Shown here: in pieces, positions 49,559 to 58,915 of the stretch
Position numbering within the stretch: position 1 is the first letter of the stretch
Layout: every line of letters starts with the position of its first letter
Source of the DNA: Acidicapsa dinghuensis
GTDB taxonomy: Bacteria > Acidobacteriota > Terriglobia > Terriglobales > Acidobacteriaceae
DNA length: 64,000 nt
Direction of reading: 5' to 3'
Assembly: GCF_025685685.1 (NCBI RefSeq)
Contig: NZ_JAGSYH010000012.1
Span: 43,428-107,427, forward strand
The notes under the pieces: generated by a model
Told to the model about the DNA's origin: nothing
The model's database searches: none
The model's input: only the letters and a program-made list of their open reading frames with translations
Position numbers and translations under genes: made by a program

Positions 49559-50443
49559 CTATTGCACGCGAGCCCCAATCGAATCCAACTCCCGCAGCAC
49601 ATCCTCCGAAAGCACAATCTCCGCCGCCGCAAGATTCTCCTTCAGATGCCCCAACGACTTCGTTCCCGGAATCAGCAGCACATGCGGAGCACGATGCAGC
49701 AGCCAGGCCAGCGCCACCTGCATCGGCGTAGCATTCACCTTCGCAGCCACATCATTCAGCGTCTCCGACTGCAGCGGCGAAAATCCACCGAGAGGGAAGT
49801 ACGGCACATACGCAATCCCCTTCGTCCCTAGATAGTCAATCAACGCATCATCTTCCCGATGCGCAAGGTTGTAGTGGTTCTGCACGCCCACCAGCGGCGC
49901 AATTTTCTCCGCCTCCTGTACCTGATTTAACGTCGCGTGGCTCAGCCCCAGATGTTTCACCAGCCCCTTTTCACGCAACTCCGCAAGCGCCGTCCATCGT
50001 TCCTCAATAGATCCCTCGGCAGGCTTGTGATCTCCACCACCCCAAAGCCGCAGATTCACCACATCCACCGCATCGATCTTCAGATTGCGCAGATTGTCCT
50101 CCACCCCCTGCCGCAACTCCTCCGGGCTCTGCGCCGGCAGCCACTCAGCCTTCTCGCCGCGCCGTCCACCTACCTTCGTCACAATCGTCAACCCGGCATA
50201 CGGATGCAGCGCCTCACGCAGAATCTCATTCACCACATGCGGCCCATAAAAATCGCTCGTATCAATGTGGTTCACACCCGCCTCAACCGCCGCGCGCAGC
50301 ACAGCCACAGCCTCAGCCCGATCCTTCGGTGGACCAAACACCCCAGGCCCCGCCAATTGCATAGCGCCGTAGCCCATCCGCTGCACCGTCACATCCGTAC
50401 CTGGAAACGTAAACGTCCCACCCAGCATCTCTTTGCTCGACAT
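49559..50443 (-). CDS. Aldo/keto reductase
   Basis: The ATG at 50443 follows GGAGGAAG and gives 294 residues; a longer open frame upstream overlaps the divergent regulator and is not supported. The NAD(P)H-dependent barrel has the catalytic Asp and Tyr in HIDTSDFYGPHVV, Lys in LTIVTKVGGRRG, and the C-terminal cofactor region VLLIPGTKSLGHLKENL. The position usually holding the catalytic His reads VVNLRL (Arg), as in some AKR subfamilies. The divergent TetR regulator next to it is the likely controller. Confidence 0.9.
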   Translation of the reverse strand: MSSKEMLGGTFTFPGTDVTVQRMGYGAMQLAGPGVFGPPKDRAEAVAVLRAAVEAGVNHIDTSDFYGPHVVNEILREALHPYAGLTIVTKVGGRRGEKAEWLPAQSPEELRQGVEDNLRNLKIDAVDVVNLRLWGGGDHKPAEGSIEERWTALAELREKGLVKHLGLSHATLNQVQEAEKIAPLVGVQNHYNLAHREDDALIDYLGTKGIAYVPYFPLGGFSPLQSETLNDVAAKVNATPMQVALAWLLHRAPHVLLIPGTKSLGHLKENLAAAEIVLSEDVLRELDSIGARVQ

Positions 50444-50465
50444 TCTTCCTCCATTCACTCCATAA

Positions 50466-50496
50466 AAGCATCTTGTGCTCTCTTCAAGCATCCTGT
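50466..50496. promoter_or_regulatory. Direct repeat in the AKR/TetR divergent promoter
   Basis: AAGCATCTTGT (50466-50476) and AAGCATCCTGT (50486-50496) are spaced 20 bp apart, two helix turns, in the 90-nt gap between the two divergent start codons. It is a candidate operator for the TetR protein. TetR sites are usually palindromes, so this is uncertain. Confidence 0.35.
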
Positions 50497-50533
50497 CTTT
50501 GGATGAAGGAATCTTCAGTTTCGGAGTTCGCAT

Positions 50534-51175
50534 TTGCCTTTCGCCGCCCAACCCGCTCTGCACCCGCGTAAAACGCCCATCCAGGCTCGCTCCACCGTCA
50601 CCGTCGATGCCATTCTTGAGGCCACCATTCAGGTTTTGCTCACTCTCGGCAAAGAGCGCCTCACCACCACCGCCGTCGCCCACCGCGCCGGAGTCTCCGT
50701 CGGCACCCTCTATCAATATTTTCCTAACAAGCGAGCACTGCTCCAGGCCTGCCTAAAGCGCCACATGAATGAAATTGGCGAATCCGTCCTCCGAGCCTGC
50801 GAACAACATCGCAACGCCTCGCTCTTCGACATGGCAGACTCCCTCATCTACGCTTATCTCGCAGCCAAGATGCGCGACGTCAAAACCAGCGCCGCACTCT
50901 ATGCGGTTGCCTCTGATATTGAAGGCCACGCAATCGCCCAAACCACCAGTAGTCGCTCCCTGCACGTCATCGCCAGCCTCTTTGCTACCGCCCGCGAGCG
51001 CCTTACCAAAGACCCCGAACTAATCGCTTCGGTCGTAGTTTCAACCCTCAACGGCATCTCCCGCCGTATCCTCGAATCCAAATCTCCCGAGCGCACCATC
51101 GGCCCTCTCCGCGAAGAACTACTGGTCCTAGTCCACGCCTATCTGCAGACCTGCATAGCCGGCGTCAACGCTTAA
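50534..51175 (+). CDS. TetR/AcrR family transcriptional regulator
   Basis: The 213-residue protein (TTG start at 50534) has an N-terminal TetR HTH: VDAILEATIQVLLTLGKERL, TTTAVAHRAGVSVGTLYQYF and PNKRALLQACLKRHM. The Y-x-Y-F-x-x-K block is the helix-turn-helix end. The C-terminal ligand domain (about 75-213) is helical, including AAKMRDVKTSAALYAVASDI. It is divergent from the aldo/keto reductase with a 90-nt gap and probably represses it. The inducer is unknown. Confidence 0.9.
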   Translation: MPFAAQPALHPRKTPIQARSTVTVDAILEATIQVLLTLGKERLTTTAVAHRAGVSVGTLYQYFPNKRALLQACLKRHMNEIGESVLRACEQHRNASLFDMADSLIYAYLAAKMRDVKTSAALYAVASDIEGHAIAQTTSSRSLHVIASLFATARERLTKDPELIASVVVSTLNGISRRILESKSPERTIGPLREELLVLVHAYLQTCIAGVNA

Positions 51176-51314
51176 CTTCGCTATCAAGTTACTTTGCTCG
51201 TAGGTCAAAAGAATCAGTAAACCGGAGATGGAGCTGACCGCGATATCAAAGGTCCTGTTTCGCCGATCTCTTCCCGAGCGCAGTATTTTGCGTTAACCTC
51301 ATCGCCAGCGCCTC

Positions 51315-52472
51315 ATGCGCACTCTATATCAGCTCGCGTTCTTTCTCGGCGCCAGCACACTCCTCGCGCACGCGCAGCAGTTCCGCCAGATAACCATCCC
51401 CACCGGCCCCAGCCCTCGATGGATCGCAGTCGCCGACCTGAACCATGATCACAATCCCGATATAGTTGTCGCCAACTCCGGGTCGGACAGTTCAGATTCC
51501 GGCACCATCGCGATCCTGCTCGGCGATGGCCGCGGCAGCTTTCAACCCGCCCCCGGCTCACCCTTCGCCGCCGGTCACCTCCCCAACGACATCGCCATCG
51601 CCGACATAAACAACGACGGCAACCTCGATCTCATCATTGCGAATCATCAGTCGCCCTATCTGCGCATCTTCCTCGGAGATGGCCGCGGAGCCTTCCATCT
51701 CGCTCCCGGCTCACCCGTCGATGTTCATTCCAATCCGCATCCCCACGCCGTCATCGCCGCCGATTTCAACTCCGACGGCAAACCCGACGCCGCCACCGAC
51801 AGCTGGGGCAACAATCAAATCGAGATCCTTCGCGGTGACGGTACTGGACGCCTCCTCACACCCGGCACATTCTTCGCCACCGGTCACCGTCCCTACGAGC
51901 GCCTGCGCACAGCCGACTTCAACCATGACGGCCACCCCGACATCGTCACCACCAACCTCGACGATGGAACGGTCTCCATCCTGCTCGGCGATGGCCATGG
52001 AGGCCTGCACAACGCTCCCGGATCGCCTTTTCCTGCAGGCGCAAAACCATGGCAGATCGCTATCGATGACCTCAACGACGACGGCAACGCCGATCTCATC
52101 ATCATCCCCTATCAGCGTGACATCAGCGGCCCGCAAGAGAATGTCGTTACCGTCCTGCAAGGCGACGGCCATGGCGGTTTTCATCCCATGCCGGATACAC
52201 CGCTCTCGCTCGAAGGCTGTCGCGGCCCCAATAGCGTAGCCGCCGGTGATATCACCGGCGATGGAACCCAGACCCTTGCCATCGCCTGCGCAGAGAGCCG
52301 CATGCTCCTGCTCTACCACCGCGACACATCAGGCAAATTCACCAGTGCCACAAAGTCCATCCCCGGCAGCTGGGGATCGGTCGCCATCGCCCGTCTTACC
52401 GCAGGTCCACGCAGCGCCATCATCACCGCCAATGCCGACGCCGGTTCCATCACAATCTATCTGCCCAAATAA
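51315..52472 (+). CDS. Secreted FG-GAP/VCBS-repeat beta-propeller protein
   Basis: The 385-residue protein has a signal peptide (LYQLAFFLGASTLLAHA) and repeated calcium-type loops: DLNHDHNPDIV, DINNDGNLDLI, DFNSDGKPDAA, DFNHDGHPDIV and DLNDDGNADLI, each followed by LLGDG or LRGDG blades. This is the FG-GAP/VCBS pattern of seven-bladed surface propellers that bind ligands. No enzymatic motif is seen. It lies downstream of the TetR gene with a 139-nt gap on the same strand. Confidence 0.88.
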   Translation: MRTLYQLAFFLGASTLLAHAQQFRQITIPTGPSPRWIAVADLNHDHNPDIVVANSGSDSSDSGTIAILLGDGRGSFQPAPGSPFAAGHLPNDIAIADINNDGNLDLIIANHQSPYLRIFLGDGRGAFHLAPGSPVDVHSNPHPHAVIAADFNSDGKPDAATDSWGNNQIEILRGDGTGRLLTPGTFFATGHRPYERLRTADFNHDGHPDIVTTNLDDGTVSILLGDGHGGLHNAPGSPFPAGAKPWQIAIDDLNDDGNADLIIIPYQRDISGPQENVVTVLQGDGHGGFHPMPDTPLSLEGCRGPNSVAAGDITGDGTQTLAIACAESRMLLLYHRDTSGKFTSATKSIPGSWGSVAIARLTAGPRSAIITANADAGSITIYLPK

Positions 52473-52675
52473 GAAACATCAGAGCAGAATCCACTCGTCA
52501 TCCTTCGCGTATCTGCAAACCGCATGGCGTCATAGGTACTGTGTGGCGCGTATCGCGAATTAAATCCAGTACGAGATTGCAACTGATTTCAGCGAAATGA
52601 AAATGTAGTAGCTTTGCGTGGAATCGGACATCCACGATGCATTTTGATCCCTAAGATGCTGTCGAGGAGACTCAG

Positions 52676-55600
52676 ATGGCTCTATATGGGCGTTATGAAG
52701 TCATCGGCTTGCCCAGGATCGTTCAAAACAGTTCTAGGCGAAGCATCATTGCTCCGCGGTCCTCCTGGTCGAAACATTCAGCCGTATTCTCAATGCTTGC
52801 GTTGCTTCTTCTCCTTGCTACTGGACTGCGCGCAATCTCCCAGGTCAATGTGACCACCGCCCACAACGACATTGGCCGCACTGGCCAGAATCTGAGTGAA
52901 ACAATCCTCACCACCTCCAACGTCAACCCCACCCAGTTCGGCAAGCTTTTTTCGCAACCGGTAGATGGCCAGATCTACGCCCAGCCACTGTACATGTCGG
53001 GCATTACTGTCAACGGCGCAGTCCACAACGTCGTATATGTAGCTACCGAAAACGACAGTGTCTATGCCTTCGACGCCGATATGAATGGTGGCGCCAATGC
53101 CTCTCCTCTCTGGTTTGCTTCGATGCTTTCCACATCGCATGGCGCAGCCGCGGGCGCGACCGCGATCCCGTCCAGCATACTCAGTTCAGACATACAGCCG
53201 ATTCTTGGAATTACAGGTACACCGGTGATCGATTCGACAACCGGAACCCTCTATGTGGTGAGTGGCTCGCTGGAATCAAACGTCGTGGTGCAGCGGCTGC
53301 ATGCCCTCGACATTACAACGGGCCTGGAAAAATTCGGCGGCCCGGTTGTAATTAAAGCGTCTGTTCCCGGTACCGGTAATGGAAGCGTCAATGGTGTCCT
53401 TGATTTCGATCCCATGTGGCAAAACCAAAGACCCGGGCTTCTGTTGCTCAATGGCATTGTCTGGATGGGATTTGGTTCACATGGAGACAACGGTCCATGG
53501 CACGGGTGGATCCTCGGATACAACGCCGCTACCCTCGCACAGACTGGCGCCTTCTGCTCCACACCCAACGGCGTAGGCGGAGGCATCTGGATGGCCGGTG
53601 GAGGACTGGCCGCCGATCAACTCGATCCCGTCAACCGTCCCTACGGCAGAATGTTTGTGCCATCGGCCAACGGGGACTACAACGCAAGCGCGCCCTACAC
53701 CAACCAGATGGATTACGGTGACAGCGAACTTGATCTGGATCTGACTAACGGTGTTCCTACCATCACCGATGAATTCACCCCCGGCGTCCAGACAACTCTC
53801 GACGCTCAGGATCTGGATCTAGGCTCAGGCGGTCTGTTGATTCTGCCGACGCAGATCTCCGGCAACTACCCGCACCTCGCTGTTCAGGCCGGGAAACAAG
53901 GTACGTTCTATCTACTTAATCGGGACAATCTTGGCGGTTATAGCACCACCGCCGATCAGGTTGTGCAGGAGCAAACGGCAGTGATAGGCCGTGCCGGCTC
54001 ATGGAGTTCGCCTGCTTATTGGAACGGGAACATCTATTGGTGGGGAAAGTATTATTCCCTCGAATCGTACGCGCTCGTCAACGGGATGCTCTCTACCTCA
54101 CCCACGACTTCAAGCGAAATCTACGGTTATCCAGGCGCGACTCTTTCGATCTCAGCCAACGGCAATACCCAGGGCATAGTTTGGAGCGTTGACACAGAAA
54201 CCTACCCGTCGAGCGGCCCAGCGGTCCTCCAGGCCCATAATGCAAGCAACGTAGCCACTACCCTCTATTCGAGCGCAACCAATGCGGCCCGCGATCAGGC
54301 CGGTCCCGCTGTAAAGTTCGCTGTTCCGACCATCGCCAACGGGAAGGTGTATGTGGGCGCGGGCGGCGAATTGGATTTCTATGGATTGCTTAGCAGCCTG
54401 AATCCCGCTGCAACTCCCGTGATATCGCCCGCAGGTGAATCTTTTTCCACCAGCGTCAGCGCTGTCATCACCGATTCCACCCCCAACGCGAGCATCTACT
54501 ACACCACGGACGGATCGCCGGCGACCACCAGATCCACTCTCTATTCGGGAGCGATTACGGTAAGCTCCGACGAAACTATCCACGCCGTCGCAAGCGCTAC
54601 CGGCTATGACGTCAGCGCGCAGGCCAGCGCGGCGTTTACCGATCTGGAGCAGGTTCCGCCGGTAACTTTCAGTATTGCTGGCGGCACCTATACTTCGGCG
54701 CAGCCACTCACTCTTTCCGATAGCACTCCCAACGCGAGCATCTACTACACCACCGATGGTTCTACCCCCACAACGTCGTCCGCACGCTATTCCAGCCCGA
54801 TCGTGATCAACACAAATGAGCTGGTGACGGCGATGGCGACAGCGCCCAGCCTGATGAGCAGCACGCCAGATTCGCAAACCTATGTCATCCAACTGGGACA
54901 GACCGGGATCAATTTCACCCAGGGCTTCTCGGCTTCGAGCGGTTTAATCATCCAAAACGGCTCCAGCCGTCTTGAGGATACGCGGATCCAACTGACCGAT
55001 GGAGAGTCTTCGGAGACCGGCTCGGCGTTTTACTACACCCCCGTCAACATTCAGGCGTTCACAACCAGCTTCTCCTTCCAGCTCTCCAATCCAAATGCCG
55101 ATGGATTCACCTTCACCATCCAAAACGCCCAGAGCGGGACTGCCGCTGTTGGCTCTTTGGGCGGCGGTCTTGGCTACGCCACGATTGGCAACTCCGTGGC
55201 CATTAAATTTGATCTCTACAACAATGCAGGTGAAGGCTCGGATTCCACAGGTCTTTACACCGACGGCGCAGTTCCAACCGTTCCCGCGATCGACTTGAGC
55301 TCCACTGGAATCAATCTTCACAGCGGCGACCAGATGACAGTGAATCTGGCTTACAACGGCGCCACTCTTACGATGAACATTACCGACATCGTCACCTCCG
55401 CGACATGGTCCACAAGCTGGACCGTCGACATTCCGGCCATCGTTGGCAGCAACTCAGCCTATGTCGGCTTTACGGGTGGCACCGGGGGAGAAACGGCAAG
55501 CCAAAAAATTCTTACATGGACGTATAGCGTAGCCACGCCCGTGCCCTCTCCAACCTTCTCGCCAGCCGCAGGCGCTTACAACGGCCCGCAGACCGTCAGC

Positions 55601-56539
55601 ATCAACTACGCTACCAGCGGCGCGACCATCTACTACACCACCAATGGCTCACTCCCAACAACGGCGTCGTCCGTCTACTCCGCCCCCATCCAGGTGACCA
55701 GCAGCGAGACAATACACGCCATGGCCATTGCAAGCGGCACGCCCAGTCCCATCTCGCAGGCCGCCTACACCATAGCGCAGGTAGTCGCCACGCCAACCTT
55801 CGCCCCTGGGACCGGAACGTATTCCTCTGCGCAGTCCGTCACCATCTCCGACGCTACTGCTGGAGCTACGATTTACTACACCACCAACGGCACTGGCCCC
55901 ACGACTTCGTCTGCAATCTATACTTCGCCAATCGCCGTAAACGCCACCCAGACCATCAAGGCCATCGCAGTCGAAAAGGGATTGGCCACCAGCACCGAGG
56001 GCCAAGCGACGTACACCATTTCAGCGCCACCGCCTGTGGTCGCCACGCCTACATTTTCTCCTGGGACCGGAACCTATTCCTCCGCGCAGAGCGTCACCAT
56101 CTCTGATGCCACTGCGGGAGCTACCATTTACTACACCACCAACGGCACTGGCCCCACGACTTCGTCTACAATCTACACTTCGCCAATCGCTGTGAGCGCC
56201 ACAGAGACCATCAAGGCAATTGCGGTCGAAAAGGGACTGGCCACCAGCACCGAGGGCCAGGTGACATACACCATTTCAGTGCCGCCGCCGGTTGTCGCCA
56301 CGCCGACATTTTCTCCTGGGACCGGTACCTATACCTCCACGCAGTCCGTCACCATCTCCGACGCCACTGCGGGAGCTACCATTTACTACACCACCAACGG
56401 CACTGGCCCCACGACTTCCTCCGCAACATACACTTCACCAATCGCTGTAAACGCCACCCAGACCATCAAGGCAATTGCAGTCGAAAAGGGAATGGTCACC
56501 AGCACCGAAGGGCAGGCGACATTCACGATTAATCCATGA
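52676..56539 (+). CDS. Giant secreted propeller/lectin protein with chitobiase-C-like repeats
   Basis: The 1287-residue protein (ribosome binding site GAGGAGA before the ATG) has an N-terminal hydrophobic leader near 40-55. A PQQ-like beta-propeller runs to about 575 (VYVATENDSVYAFDADM; TYPHLAVQAGKQGTFYLLNR-type). Then come two CHB_HEX_C-like domains (about 582-740; NASIYYTTDGSTPTT), a legume-lectin-like fold (about 744-951; AFYYTPVNIQAFTTSFSFQL, DGFTFTIQNAQSG), and four more CHB_HEX_C-like units to the end. The last three units are near-identical 85-residue repeats. A surface carbohydrate-binding role is likely; catalysis is not evident. Confidence 0.8.
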   Translation: MALYGRYEVIGLPRIVQNSSRRSIIAPRSSWSKHSAVFSMLALLLLLATGLRAISQVNVTTAHNDIGRTGQNLSETILTTSNVNPTQFGKLFSQPVDGQIYAQPLYMSGITVNGAVHNVVYVATENDSVYAFDADMNGGANASPLWFASMLSTSHGAAAGATAIPSSILSSDIQPILGITGTPVIDSTTGTLYVVSGSLESNVVVQRLHALDITTGLEKFGGPVVIKASVPGTGNGSVNGVLDFDPMWQNQRPGLLLLNGIVWMGFGSHGDNGPWHGWILGYNAATLAQTGAFCSTPNGVGGGIWMAGGGLAADQLDPVNRPYGRMFVPSANGDYNASAPYTNQMDYGDSELDLDLTNGVPTITDEFTPGVQTTLDAQDLDLGSGGLLILPTQISGNYPHLAVQAGKQGTFYLLNRDNLGGYSTTADQVVQEQTAVIGRAGSWSSPAYWNGNIYWWGKYYSLESYALVNGMLSTSPTTSSEIYGYPGATLSISANGNTQGIVWSVDTETYPSSGPAVLQAHNASNVATTLYSSATNAARDQAGPAVKFAVPTIANGKVYVGAGGELDFYGLLSSLNPAATPVISPAGESFSTSVSAVITDSTPNASIYYTTDGSPATTRSTLYSGAITVSSDETIHAVASATGYDVSAQASAAFTDLEQVPPVTFSIAGGTYTSAQPLTLSDSTPNASIYYTTDGSTPTTSSARYSSPIVINTNELVTAMATAPSLMSSTPDSQTYVIQLGQTGINFTQGFSASSGLIIQNGSSRLEDTRIQLTDGESSETGSAFYYTPVNIQAFTTSFSFQLSNPNADGFTFTIQNAQSGTAAVGSLGGGLGYATIGNSVAIKFDLYNNAGEGSDSTGLYTDGAVPTVPAIDLSSTGINLHSGDQMTVNLAYNGATLTMNITDIVTSATWSTSWTVDIPAIVGSNSAYVGFTGGTGGETASQKILTWTYSVATPVPSPTFSPAAGAYNGPQTVSINYATSGATIYYTTNGSLPTTASSVYSAPIQVTSSETIHAMAIASGTPSPISQAAYTIAQVVATPTFAPGTGTYSSAQSVTISDATAGATIYYTTNGTGPTTSSAIYTSPIAVNATQTIKAIAVEKGLATSTEGQATYTISAPPPVVATPTFSPGTGTYSSAQSVTISDATAGATIYYTTNGTGPTTSSTIYTSPIAVSATETIKAIAVEKGLATSTEGQVTYTISVPPPVVATPTFSPGTGTYTSTQSVTISDATAGATIYYTTNGTGPTTSSATYTSPIAVNATQTIKAIAVEKGMVTSTEGQATFTINP
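55784..56539 (+). repeat. Three tandem 255-bp coding repeats
   Basis: Units start at 55784, 56039 and 56294 (each at GTCGCCACGCC), exactly 255 bp apart, encoding 85 residues with the core AGATIYYTTNGTGPTTSS. The DNA is highly similar between units, implying recent duplication and a likelihood of copy-number change by slippage or recombination. Confidence 0.9.
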
Positions 56540-56681
56540 ATGGCAAACCGCCCGATACAAGCATGTGCTTTACCGCAGCCTCAGCCTGTTTGCGTTTGTC
56601 CAAATAGGCCGCTGTAATGCGCAATTCAACACTCCCGCCAATGAGCTAAGCCCGCTATCCTTCTATCTGCAGGCCTTTTTC

Positions 56682-58028
56682 ATGCTCACAACCCGTAACA
56701 GCGATACCACCGCGCATTTCACACAGGCCAAATCCTCCCGGCCCATCCGCGTCGCCATCTTCACATCCATCGCAGCCATTCTCCTGTTAGCCTTCGCTAG
56801 CCGCCCATCCCGCGCCTACTCCGTCCTCACCCACGAAGAAATCATCGATCTCCTCTGGCATGACGAACTCGTCCCACTCCTCCGCGCACGTTTCCCCAAC
56901 GCCACAGCCGACGAACTCCACACCGCCCACGCCTACGCCTATGGCGGCTCTCTCATTCAGGACATCGGCTACTACCCCTTCGGCAGCCATCTCTTCAGCG
57001 ACCTGACCCACTACGTCCGCAGCGGAGACTTCGTCATCAACCTGCTTAAAGAGTCGCAGGACATCAACGAATATGCCTTCGCCCTCGGCGCTCTCGCCCA
57101 CTACGCCAGCGACACCGACGGCCACCCCGCCGTCAATGCAGCCGTCTCCTACGATTTTCCAAAACTACACGCCAAATTCGGCCCCAGCGTCACCTACGAA
57201 GATGATCCCAAAGCCCACATCCGCACCGAATTCGGCTTCGACGTTCTGCAGGTAGCTCACGACCGCTTCACCTCAGACGCCTATCACGACTTCATCGGTT
57301 TCCAGGTATCCCGGCCCGTCCTCGAACGCGCTTTCATCGACACCTATGGCATCAAGCTCACCGACGTCATCTCCGATCCCGACCTCGCCATCGGTACCTT
57401 CCGCTACACCGTCAGTACGCTTATCCCCACCTTCACCAAGGTAGCTATCGTCACCAAGCATGACGAAATCCAGCAAGCCGATCCCACCATGACCCGCAAG
57501 CGCTTCCTCTACCACATGTCCCGCCATCAGTTCGAAAAAGACTGGGGCAAGGACTACAAGCGCCCAGGCTTCTTCGCCCATTTCCTCGCCTTCTTGGTGC
57601 GCATCCTTCCCCACGTCGGCCCACTCAGTACCCTCGATATCAAAGTTCCCGACACCACCACCGAACCCCTCTACATGCACAGCCTTGAGCAGTCCACACG
57701 CACCTACAAAGCCGAGCTCAAGCTCTCCGATGCCCCCGCCTTCCATCTCGAGAACAAAGACTTCGACACCGGCAAGCCCACCGCCATCGGCGAATATCAC
57801 CTCACCGACGAAACCTATACCCAGCTCCTCGACAAGCTGGCCAAATCCCACTTCGACCAGACGCAGCCCCAGCTTCGCGACAACATCCTCAACTTCTTCT
57901 CCGGTCCAAACCCCCCGGCCTACGCCATTAAATCTAAAAAGAAATGGGCCAGAACCCAGCAGGAGTTAACCCAGCTCCGCGCCTATCAACCCGCAACCGC
58001 ACAAGCCGTCACTCAAACCGGCCAATAA
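56682..58028 (+). CDS. Zinc-dependent phospholipase C-like secreted protein
   Basis: The ATG at 56682 gives 448 residues; an upstream frame overlapping the previous gene is not supported. A hydrophobic leader (VAIFTSIAAILLLAFASRPS) is cleaved near SRAYSVLTHEEI. The order YSVLTHEEIIDLLW, GSLIQDIGYYPFGSHLFSDL, LGALAHYASDTDGHPAVN is the zinc-site pattern of the PLC/P1-nuclease superfamily: H of LTHE, D of IQDIG, H/D of AHYASDTDGH. The C-terminal half (about 200-448) is a family-specific extension. Phospholipid or related phosphoesters are plausible substrates. The next gene is 34 nt downstream. Confidence 0.85.
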   Translation: MLTTRNSDTTAHFTQAKSSRPIRVAIFTSIAAILLLAFASRPSRAYSVLTHEEIIDLLWHDELVPLLRARFPNATADELHTAHAYAYGGSLIQDIGYYPFGSHLFSDLTHYVRSGDFVINLLKESQDINEYAFALGALAHYASDTDGHPAVNAAVSYDFPKLHAKFGPSVTYEDDPKAHIRTEFGFDVLQVAHDRFTSDAYHDFIGFQVSRPVLERAFIDTYGIKLTDVISDPDLAIGTFRYTVSTLIPTFTKVAIVTKHDEIQQADPTMTRKRFLYHMSRHQFEKDWGKDYKRPGFFAHFLAFLVRILPHVGPLSTLDIKVPDTTTEPLYMHSLEQSTRTYKAELKLSDAPAFHLENKDFDTGKPTAIGEYHLTDETYTQLLDKLAKSHFDQTQPQLRDNILNFFSGPNPPAYAIKSKKKWARTQQELTQLRAYQPATAQAVTQTGQ

Positions 58029-58062
58029 CCCCTGATTCATCCGAAAGCGTCCAAACCTCCCG

Positions 58063-58782
58063 ATGCCATCCCCCCAAGCAATTCGCATCCTCGCCGTCAT
58101 GCTCGCTGTCCCAGCGCTTGCCATGTCGCAAACATCCAGCACTCCCACACGCGACCAGATCATCCAGGGCATTGACACCGCCGTCCAAAAACGCCTCGAC
58201 GCCATCTCCCGTTACACCGTTCAGGAGCAGTACAACATCTACCGCAACGGCTCCAAAACTTCCTCCGCACAAGAGACCATCCAGACCACCTACACACGCA
58301 ACGTCGGTAAGGACTACAAAACCATAGCCCAGTCCGGTTCATCGCTCATGCGCTCCGCCATCATCGACAAAGTCCTCGCCAGCGAAAAAGAAATCAATCT
58401 TCCCGCCAATCGCGAAGCCGCTCTCCTTACCTCGCATAACTACGAACTCATCCCGCTGCCCGGCACCGTCGACTACAAAGGCGAAACCTGCATCATCGTC
58501 GAGCTTCACCCCCACCGCAAAAGCCAGCATCTCTTCACCGGCAAGCTCTGGGTCGATGCCACCGACTACACCATCGTCCACATCGAAGGCACCCCCTCCG
58601 AATCCCCATCCTTCTTCGCTGGCCAGACCACCGTCTCCCGCGACTACGCCAAAGTCAACGGCTACGCCATGGCCACCCACGCCGAGGCCCACTCCCACAG
58701 CTTTCTCTTCGGCGACACCCTCCTCTCCATCGACTACACCAACTACAACATCGACCTCGACCCTCAATCCCCATCCAATTAA
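58063..58782 (+). CDS. Secreted LolA/outer-membrane lipoprotein-sorting-like protein
   Basis: The 239-residue protein has a signal peptide (AIRILAVMLAVPALAMS) and a half-barrel-like pattern: DAISRYTVQEQYNIYRNG, ELIPLPGTVDYKGETCIIVE, LFTGKLWVDATDYTIVHIEG and VNGYAMATHAEAHSHSFLFG. The KLWVDATDYTI string is characteristic of LolA-like and RseB-like proteins in this phylum. A role in carrying lipids or lipoproteins is inferred. It follows the phospholipase-like gene by 34 nt and likely shares its transcript. Confidence 0.6.
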   Translation: MPSPQAIRILAVMLAVPALAMSQTSSTPTRDQIIQGIDTAVQKRLDAISRYTVQEQYNIYRNGSKTSSAQETIQTTYTRNVGKDYKTIAQSGSSLMRSAIIDKVLASEKEINLPANREAALLTSHNYELIPLPGTVDYKGETCIIVELHPHRKSQHLFTGKLWVDATDYTIVHIEGTPSESPSFFAGQTTVSRDYAKVNGYAMATHAEAHSHSFLFGDTLLSIDYTNYNIDLDPQSPSN

Positions 58783-58915
58783 CCTCCGATTGAGCTGTCT
58801 ATACTTGCCGCCTGTCCCTGCCAGCCGCTATCGTTTCAATCGGAAGCCAGCGTCAACCGTCCTTTTTCACTCGGCTCTGGCCCACGCCATTATTTCCGTC
58901 TAAAAAGGACCGCCC

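Noticed and set aside
55784..56539. Possible CRISPR or satellite array
   Set aside because: The 255-bp units are coding, contiguous and without spacers; they are protein domain repeats.
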